The position numbers and the translations under genes were made by a program. The notes under the pieces were generated by a model. That model was given only the letters and a program-made list of their open reading frames with translations. It ran no database searches and was not told the origin of the DNA. From Hyphomicrobiales bacterium (lineage in GTDB: Bacteria; Pseudomonadota; Alphaproteobacteria; Rhizobiales; Rhizobiaceae): DNA of 64,000 bases. Positions 59,318 to 64,000 of this stretch are shown here, in pieces. The number at the start of each line of letters is the position of its first letter. The stretch's first letter is position 1. The DNA is taken from assembly GCA_900471485.1 (NCBI GenBank), contig UCEU01000020.1, positions 124,001 to 188,000 on the forward strand, written 5' to 3'.

Positions 59318-60778
59318 TCAGATTTCCTTGAGCTTGAGATCGCTGTCGAGGCGCTCGATCAATGTCGAGCTCGCCTCGTTGAGGCCGACCACATCCGTTG
59401 CGACGGCGTGCGCCTTGAAGCGCTCGACGACCTTCTCCAACGCCGCGACGGCGGTGATGTCCCAGAAATGCGCGTGCGACACGTCGATCCTCACCCGCGA
59501 GCCTTCAGCACTCGCGATGTCGAAGGCCTCGACGAAGGCATCGGCGGATGCGAAGAAGACGTGGCCGGAGACGCGGTAGACCTGACGCTCCGGGGTAGCC
59601 TCCAGCTCCACCTTCATCAGGCGTGCGACCTTGAAGGTGAAGAAGATCCCGCTCAGGAGCACGCCGATGGTGACGCCGAGCGCGAGGTTCGAGCTGAAGA
59701 CCGTCACGACGACAGTGGCGAGCATGACGAAGCTCGACATCTTCGGATGGACGACGAGGGTGCGCAGCGACGACCAGTCGAAGGTGTCGATCGACACCAT
59801 GATCATGATCGCCACCAGTGCGGCGACGGGAACCTGCGAAACCCACGGCTTCAGCAGTACCATGAGGATCAGCAGGAAGGCACCGGCAAACAGCGTCGAG
59901 AGACGCCCACGGCCACCGTACTTAACGTTGCTCACGGTCTGTCCGATCATGCCGCAGCCGGCAATGCCGCCGAACAGGCTGGATGCCGCGTTGGCGATGC
60001 CGAGGCCGGTGCACTCGCGGTTCTTGGAGCTCGTGGTGGCGGTGAGATCGTCGACGACGCTCGCGGTCATCATCGATTCCAGCAGGCCGACCATGGCGAT
60101 CGCGAAGGCCGGGCCGGCGATGATCTTCAGCGTATCGAGCGTCAGGGGAACATCGGGCCAGGCGAAGATTGGAAGGGAATCCGGCAAGCGGCCAAGATCG
60201 GCCACCGTCATGACAGGCAGGTGCAGCGTCACCGATGCGATTGTCAGGATGAGGATGCAGATCAGTGGCGAGGGAACGGCGGTCGTGATGCGCGGGGCCA
60301 GATAGATGATGGCGAGTCCGGCCGCCAGCACCGCATAGGCGGTCCAGTCGCCGCCGATCACGTGCGGCATCTGCGCCCAGAAGATCAGGATGGCGAGAGC
60401 GTTGACGAAGCCGGTGCGCACCGATTTGGACACGAAACGCATCAGCACGCCGAGGCGCAGCAACCCGAAGATGATCTGGATGACACCGGCGAGCAATCCT
60501 GCCGCCAGCAGATAGGGCAGGCCATGGGCATGGACGAGCGGCGCGACGACGAGCGCCACCGATCCGGCCGCGGCCGAAATCATCGCCGGTCGGCCGCCGG
60601 TAAAGGCGATCACGATGCCGATGACGAAGGAGGCGAAGAGGCCGACCTGCGGATCGACGCCTGCCACGAAAGAAAACGCGATGACCTCCGGGATCAGCGC
60701 GAAGGTGGCCACGGCACCGGCAAGCATTTCGCGCGCGGGATTGGACGACCAGTCACGAGGAATGGATGGAAACGGCAT
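59318..60778 (-). CDS. SulP-family anion transporter with STAS domain
   Basis: A 486-residue SulP (SLC26-like) transporter. The membrane domain (about residues 10-390) contains EMLAGAVATFALIPEVIAFSFVAGVDPQVGLFASF, GGRPAMISAAAGSVALVV and the GGIAGCGMIGQTVSNVKYGGRGRLSTLFAGAF stretch. A C-terminal STAS domain follows (RVSGHVFFASADAFVEAFD, VRIDVSHAHFWDITAVAALEKVV). Members carry sulfate, bicarbonate or dicarboxylates, and the substrate cannot be assigned. ATG 60778 begins the family region; a TTG 18 bases upstream is possible. The 289-base gap to the msrA gene should hold divergent promoters. Confidence 0.88.
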   Translation of the reverse strand: MPFPSIPRDWSSNPAREMLAGAVATFALIPEVIAFSFVAGVDPQVGLFASFVIGIVIAFTGGRPAMISAAAGSVALVVAPLVHAHGLPYLLAAGLLAGVIQIIFGLLRLGVLMRFVSKSVRTGFVNALAILIFWAQMPHVIGGDWTAYAVLAAGLAIIYLAPRITTAVPSPLICILILTIASVTLHLPVMTVADLGRLPDSLPIFAWPDVPLTLDTLKIIAGPAFAIAMVGLLESMMTASVVDDLTATTSSKNRECTGLGIANAASSLFGGIAGCGMIGQTVSNVKYGGRGRLSTLFAGAFLLILMVLLKPWVSQVPVAALVAIMIMVSIDTFDWSSLRTLVVHPKMSSFVMLATVVVTVFSSNLALGVTIGVLLSGIFFTFKVARLMKVELEATPERQVYRVSGHVFFASADAFVEAFDIASAEGSRVRIDVSHAHFWDITAVAALEKVVERFKAHAVATDVVGLNEASSTLIERLDSDLKLKEI

Positions 60779-61067
60779 GAATTTGAAAACTCGCAAAGCA
60801 TAGCAAAACGCGCTTGGGAAGGCGTTTGGGAAATCGCATCAGCGTTTTGCGTGGTCCGGCGGATCGGCGGCCGGAATAGCCACCCGGAATTTCACCGGGT
60901 CCTGTCGAATGAAACCCTTAAATCAAAGCTTCGTTTCATATTCAACAGCGAATCTCGCAAGAGCGGTTCGCATGGATGTAACAAAGCATGCTCTCCTTCC
61001 GTAGTTGCTTGCATGGGGCGGTCCACTACATTCTCATCAGCCCCGCTTCTTCAGAACGGAGATCATC

Positions 61068-61802
61068 ATGAGTGTGCTTAAAGCCTCGATCATCGGCCGC
61101 CGTCCGTTGCGCGCTGTTCTCTGCGCCGGCGCGGTTGCGCTTGCCGGTGGACTGGCGCTGCAACTGACTCCATCCATGGCGGAAGAGGCGCGTGTCATCC
61201 CGCCGCCAGCAATCGACGAGCATGCCACCGGGACGACAGAAACCGCCACCTTCGCCGGTGGCTGCTTCTGGGGCGTACAGGGCGTCTTCCAACATGTGAA
61301 AGGCGTGACCAGCGCCAAGTCGGGATATGCCGGCGGTGAAAAGGGTACGGCGCAATACGAGACGGTGAGCGGCGGCGATACCGGCCATGCGGAGTCCGTC
61401 CAGGTGACGTTCGACCCCCGTAAGGTCAGCTATGGCCACTTGCTGCAGATCTATTTCTCGGTGGCGCACGATCCGACGGAGCTGAACCGGCAGGGGCCTG
61501 ATACCGGCACCCAGTATCGCTCGGCCATCTTCCCGGCCAATGACGAGCAGGCCAGGCTCGCCAAGGCGTATATCGACCAGCTGAACAAGGCGCATGTGTT
61601 CGATGCGGCGATCGTGACCCGCGTCGAGCCCGGCAAGGCCTTCTATCCCGCTGAAAATTATCACCAGGACTTCCTGACAAACAACCCGACCTATCCCTAT
61701 ATAGTGATCAACGACCTGCCCAAGATCGAAAGCCTGAAGCGGATGTTTCCTGCCGACTACCGGGAAAAACCCGTTCTGGTCGCGGCTGCCGCGAACAGGT
61801 AA
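61068..61802 (+). CDS. msrA: Exported peptide methionine sulfoxide reductase A
   Basis: A 244-residue MsrA with a long N-terminal export signal: basic IIGRRPLRAV, hydrophobic core, likely cleavage near SMAEE (about residue 38). The catalytic motif TFAGGCFWGVQGVF holds the nucleophile Cys, and GYAGG, GDTGHAESVQV, LNRQGPDTGTQYRS and YHQDFL are family segments. It reduces methionine-S-sulfoxide in exported or envelope proteins. ATG 61068 is chosen because the signal starts there; an in-frame start at 61005 is less likely. It is followed 31 bases later by msrB and then a second msrA. Confidence 0.9.
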   Translation: MSVLKASIIGRRPLRAVLCAGAVALAGGLALQLTPSMAEEARVIPPPAIDEHATGTTETATFAGGCFWGVQGVFQHVKGVTSAKSGYAGGEKGTAQYETVSGGDTGHAESVQVTFDPRKVSYGHLLQIYFSVAHDPTELNRQGPDTGTQYRSAIFPANDEQARLAKAYIDQLNKAHVFDAAIVTRVEPGKAFYPAENYHQDFLTNNPTYPYIVINDLPKIESLKRMFPADYREKPVLVAAAANR

Positions 61803-61833
61803 CGAACCGGCAGATCATTGCTAGGAGAACCAA

Positions 61834-62283
61834 ATGCAGTCTTACAGCAAGAGCGCCGACGCCATTTCCAAGCTGTCGCCGGAACAGTATCGCGTCACGC
61901 AGGAATCCGGCACGGAACGCCCGGGCACCGGCGAATACCTCAATAACAAGAAGCCCGGCATCTATGTCGATATCGTCTCGGGCGAACCGCTGTTCGCCTC
62001 GTCCGACAAGTATGAATCCGGCTGCGGCTGGCCGAGCTTCACCAAGCCGATCGAGCCCGCGAATATCAACGAGCTTCACGACCGCACTCATGGCATGGTG
62101 CGCACCGAAGTGCGCTCGGCCCACGGCGACAGCCATCTCGGGCATGTGTTCCCCGATGGTCCGATCGATCGCGGCGGGTTGCGCTATTGCATCAATTCGG
62201 CATCCCTGCGCTTCGTCGCGCGTGACGACATGGTGGCGGAAGGTTATGGATCCTATCTCGATCAGGTGGAGGAAATTCGATGA
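61834..62283 (+). CDS. msrB: Peptide methionine sulfoxide reductase B
   Basis: A 149-residue MsrB that reduces methionine-R-sulfoxide. The family core is intact: [35 protein letters not shown] and [13 protein letters not shown], where the Cys of RYCINS is the catalytic nucleophile. The zinc-binding CxxC pair usually located about 20 residues before CGWPSF is replaced by YVDIVSGE, so this is a zinc-free form. No signal peptide is seen, so it acts in the cytoplasm. AGGAG precedes the ATG by about 8 bases. Its stop overlaps the second msrA start by 4 bases (ATGA). Confidence 0.92.
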   Translation: MQSYSKSADAISKLSPEQYRVTQESGTERPGTGEYLNNKKPGIYVDIVSGEPLFASSDKYESGCGWPSFTKPIEPANINELHDRTHGMVRTEVRSAHGDSHLGHVFPDGPIDRGGLRYCINSASLRFVARDDMVAEGYGSYLDQVEEIR

Positions 62284-62807
62284 CAACGGAACGGGCAGTT
62301 CTCGCCGGCGGTTGCTTCTGGGGCATGCAGGATCTCATCCGTCGCTATGACGGCGTCATCTCGACCCGCGTCGGCTATACCGGCGGCGAGGTGCGCAACG
62401 CGACCTACCGCAACCACGGCAATCATGCAGAGGCGATCGAGATCATCTTCGATCCCGCGCGCATCAGCTATCGCGATCTCTTGGAATTCTTCTTCCAGAT
62501 CCACGATCCGAGCACCCTCAACCGCCAGGGCAACGATCTTGGCGCCAGCTACCGCTCGGCGATCTTCTATACCAGCGACGAGCAGAAGCGCGTGGCCGCA
62601 GAGACCATCGCCGATGTCGATGCGTCCGGCCTGTGGCCGGGCAAGGTGGTGACCGAAGTGACGCCCGCGAGCGATTTCTGGGAGGCCGAACCGGAGCATC
62701 AGGATTACCTCGAGCGCATTCCGAACGGGTATACCTGCCACTTCGCTCGTCCCGGCTGGAAGCTGCCGAGACGACAGGCGTCCGATACGGTCCGCCAGGC
62801 GTCGTAA
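62280..62807 (+). CDS. msrA: Peptide methionine sulfoxide reductase A (cytoplasmic copy)
   Basis: A 175-residue MsrA without a signal peptide, starting directly at the catalytic region ([16 protein letters not shown], Cys at about residue 12). Family segments [35 protein letters not shown] and EHQDYLER are present. It is distinct from the exported MsrA encoded 1.2 kb upstream, giving one envelope and one cytoplasmic enzyme. It overlaps msrB by 4 bases, so MsrA and MsrB should be made together to repair both stereoisomers. The DUF6314 gene follows 12 bases after the stop. Confidence 0.92.
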   Translation: MTTERAVLAGGCFWGMQDLIRRYDGVISTRVGYTGGEVRNATYRNHGNHAEAIEIIFDPARISYRDLLEFFFQIHDPSTLNRQGNDLGASYRSAIFYTSDEQKRVAAETIADVDASGLWPGKVVTEVTPASDFWEAEPEHQDYLERIPNGYTCHFARPGWKLPRRQASDTVRQAS

Positions 62808-62819
62808 GGCGCACTGGCG

Positions 62820-63242
62820 TTGCCGCAGGCCGCAACCGCTGAAGACAGGCTGAAAGCGTTCCAGGGCTCCTGGCGCGTGAGGCGGACGATCATCGACCGC
62901 CTCAATTCGGCGACGGTGCGCTTCGAGGGCGAAGCGTTCATAACATCGGTGCAGTTCGAAGAGCACGGCGATCTGGTGAGCGGCGATACCACGCTCAGAA
63001 GCAGCCGGACCTACCGGCTGAACCCCGCCGGCGACGAGCTTGTCGTCGGCTTTCCCGATCTTTCCGAGTTCGTGCGCCTGACCCCGGAGCCGATGCAGCG
63101 TCTGGTGCACCATTGCGGCGCCGATCTCTATCGCGGCCGCGTCATCTTCCGCAGCCCAGATATCTGGGCCGAGACCTGGATCGTCGTCGGGCCGCGCAAG
63201 AATTACCGCAGCATTGCGTTTTACGAGCGGATCGCGATCTAG
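62820..63242 (+). CDS. DUF6314 family protein
   Basis: A 140-residue protein that matches DUF6314 by pattern: an N-terminal FQGSWRVRRTIIDR, FEGEAFITS, a central DLVSGDTTLRSSRTYRLNP, LVHHCGADLYRGRVIF and the C-terminal ETWIVVGPRKNYRSIAFYER. A beta-barrel-like, lipocalin-type fold is plausible. The function is unknown. The start is uncertain: the frame begins at a TTG (62820) 12 bases after the msrA stop, and no strong ribosome site is seen. Proximity suggests co-transcription with the msr genes. It is convergent with a LysR gene, the two overlapping by 4 bases. Confidence 0.75.
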   Translation: MPQAATAEDRLKAFQGSWRVRRTIIDRLNSATVRFEGEAFITSVQFEEHGDLVSGDTTLRSSRTYRLNPAGDELVVGFPDLSEFVRLTPEPMQRLVHHCGADLYRGRVIFRSPDIWAETWIVVGPRKNYRSIAFYERIAI

Positions 63243-64000
63243 GCGGCTTGCTGTTTCTTCCTGTTGTGCGCGATGAAGGCGCGAACGGGGGGCGACGTCT
63301 CGGCCTTTCGATAGGCGATCGCCAGATCGGACGTGACGCGGTTGTTCGAGAGCGCGATGTAGCGGATCGCCGGCAACTGCAGGCAGTTCAGCGATTTCGG
63401 CACGAGCGCGATGCCGAGCCCCACCGCCACCATGCTGGCGATCGTCGTGAAATCGCGCCCGAGCGGGCTGATGTTGGGCTGGAAGCCCGCCTCGTTGCAG
63501 GCTGCGATGGTGTTGCTGTGAAAACCGACATCGGGCGGCTGCCGGGGCGTGATGAAGGTCTCGCTCGAAAGCTCGGCGAGATCGATGCGGCTCTTCGAAG
63601 CCAGCCGGTGGACCTCCGGCAGGGCCACATGCAATGGCTCCCTCAAGATCACGGTCGTGGCGATGCCCTCGGGGATAGCAGCCGGAGGCCGGATATAACC
63701 GAAATCGAGCGCGCCCTCCGCAATCTGCTGCATCTGCAGCCGCATCTCCATTTCCACCAGCTGCAAGTCGACATCGGGATGGGATTGCCGGAAGCCGGTG
63801 ATGGTCTTGATCAGCATGCCGGAATAGGCGGCAGACGCTACGTAGCCGATTGAGATGCGCCCGCTCTCGCCGCGTCCGATCCGCCGCAGCGCGCCGAGCG
63901 CGGCGTTGGTCTGTTCGAGTATCTTGCTGGCTTCCTCGAACAGCAGCTCGCCCGGCGGCGTAAGCTGTACCGCGCGCTTGCGCCGGTCGAGCAGCGGCGT
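63239..64000 (-). CDS. LysR-family regulator, N-terminus cut by window end
   Basis: The frame is open from the stop at 63239 to the last base, giving about 253 residues of a LysR-type regulator. The visible part starts inside the HTH wing and linker helix (LLDRRKRAVQLTPPGELLFEEASKIL) and continues with the effector domain (ISIGYVASAAYSGML, LQLVEMEMRLQMQQIAEGALDFGYIRPP, ITPRQPPDVGFHSNTI, VAVGLGIALVPKSL). It resembles the CatR/BenM-like group. The DNA-binding helix and the start lie beyond the window. The target is not visible here. Confidence 0.85.
   Translation of the reverse strand, partial: TPLLDRRKRAVQLTPPGELLFEEASKILEQTNAALGALRRIGRGESGRISIGYVASAAYSGMLIKTITGFRQSHPDVDLQLVEMEMRLQMQQIAEGALDFGYIRPPAAIPEGIATTVILREPLHVALPEVHRLASKSRIDLAELSSETFITPRQPPDVGFHSNTIAACNEAGFQPNISPLGRDFTTIASMVAVGLGIALVPKSLNCLQLPAIRYIALSNNRVTSDLAIAYRKAETSPPVRAFIAHNRKKQQAA

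Noticed and set aside
59408..61081. A 557-codon plus-strand open frame opposite the SulP gene
   Set aside because: The SulP and STAS motifs on the minus strand are unmistakable; the plus-strand product is highly charged and repetitive in Asp, Arg and His.

Overview
The window looks like chromosome or chromid sequence of a GC-rich alphaproteobacterium, most likely Rhizobiaceae (Rhizobium/Agrobacterium type). The main reason is a complete erythritol catabolic locus laid out as in Rhizobium and Brucella, together with LysR/DeoR/SorC-rich catabolic clusters and many ABC and TonB systems. No rRNA, tRNA, insertion sequence, prophage or CRISPR array was recognised.

Layout. 0-5.5 kb: the 3' end of a family 20 glycosidase, an M81 (MlrC-like) peptidase, an MFS transporter, a TehA/SLAC1 transporter and a YihY/BrkB membrane protein. 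5.6-22.2 kb: the erythritol region, built as two divergent transcription units around a 0.8 kb control region. Leftward run a DUF2291 protein, a sugar-type ABC transporter (ATPase, permease, binding protein), a DeoR regulator, a LyxK-like kinase and a second GlpD/EryB-like dehydrogenase. Rightward run eryA, eryB, eryC, eryD, a DeoR regulator, tpiB/eryH and rpiB/eryI. Together they import erythritol and convert it to D-erythrose-4-phosphate for the pentose phosphate pathway. The extra kinase/dehydrogenase pair suggests that a second polyol uses the same transporter.

22.2-27.1 kb: a copper-handling group (CopC, a Met/His-rich exported protein, a PepSY membrane protein, a DUF2946 protein), then a methyltransferase and a GcvA-like LysR regulator. 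27.2-28.6 kb: a secreted Gly/Asn-rich protein with four long tandem repeats of about 68 residues. 29.1-31.6 kb: a CLC chloride channel with CBS domains, divergent from a MarR regulator across a palindromic site. 31.6-38.7 kb: a LysR-controlled set (ring-cleaving dioxygenase, isochorismatase-type hydrolase, XapX protein, amidohydrolase, Tat-exported haloperoxidase-like hydrolase, YoaK protein); two copies of a bipartite motif suggest a common regulator. 38.9-41.4 kb: an outer-membrane beta-barrel and two small exported proteins.

41.4-45.7 kb: a sulfur module (class V aminotransferase with a desulfurase-like cysteine, a persulfide-dioxygenase-like metallo-hydrolase, a TauE/SafE exporter) divergent from an Lrp/AsnC regulator, then a MarR regulator. 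45.9-55.0 kb: the most unusual region, a biosynthetic cluster of three glycosyltransferases, a hexapeptide acyltransferase, an AMP-forming acyl ligase, a stand-alone acyl carrier protein, a PLP decarboxylase and a GMC oxidoreductase. It resembles the accessory enzymes of exosortase-A loci, but no exosortase is present. 55.0-59.2 kb: siderophore uptake (FhuC-like ATPase, AraC regulator, TonB receptor) without the permease or binding protein. 59.3-64 kb: a SulP transporter, a three-gene methionine sulfoxide reductase set (exported MsrA, MsrB, cytoplasmic MsrA), a DUF6314 protein and a LysR regulator cut by the window end.
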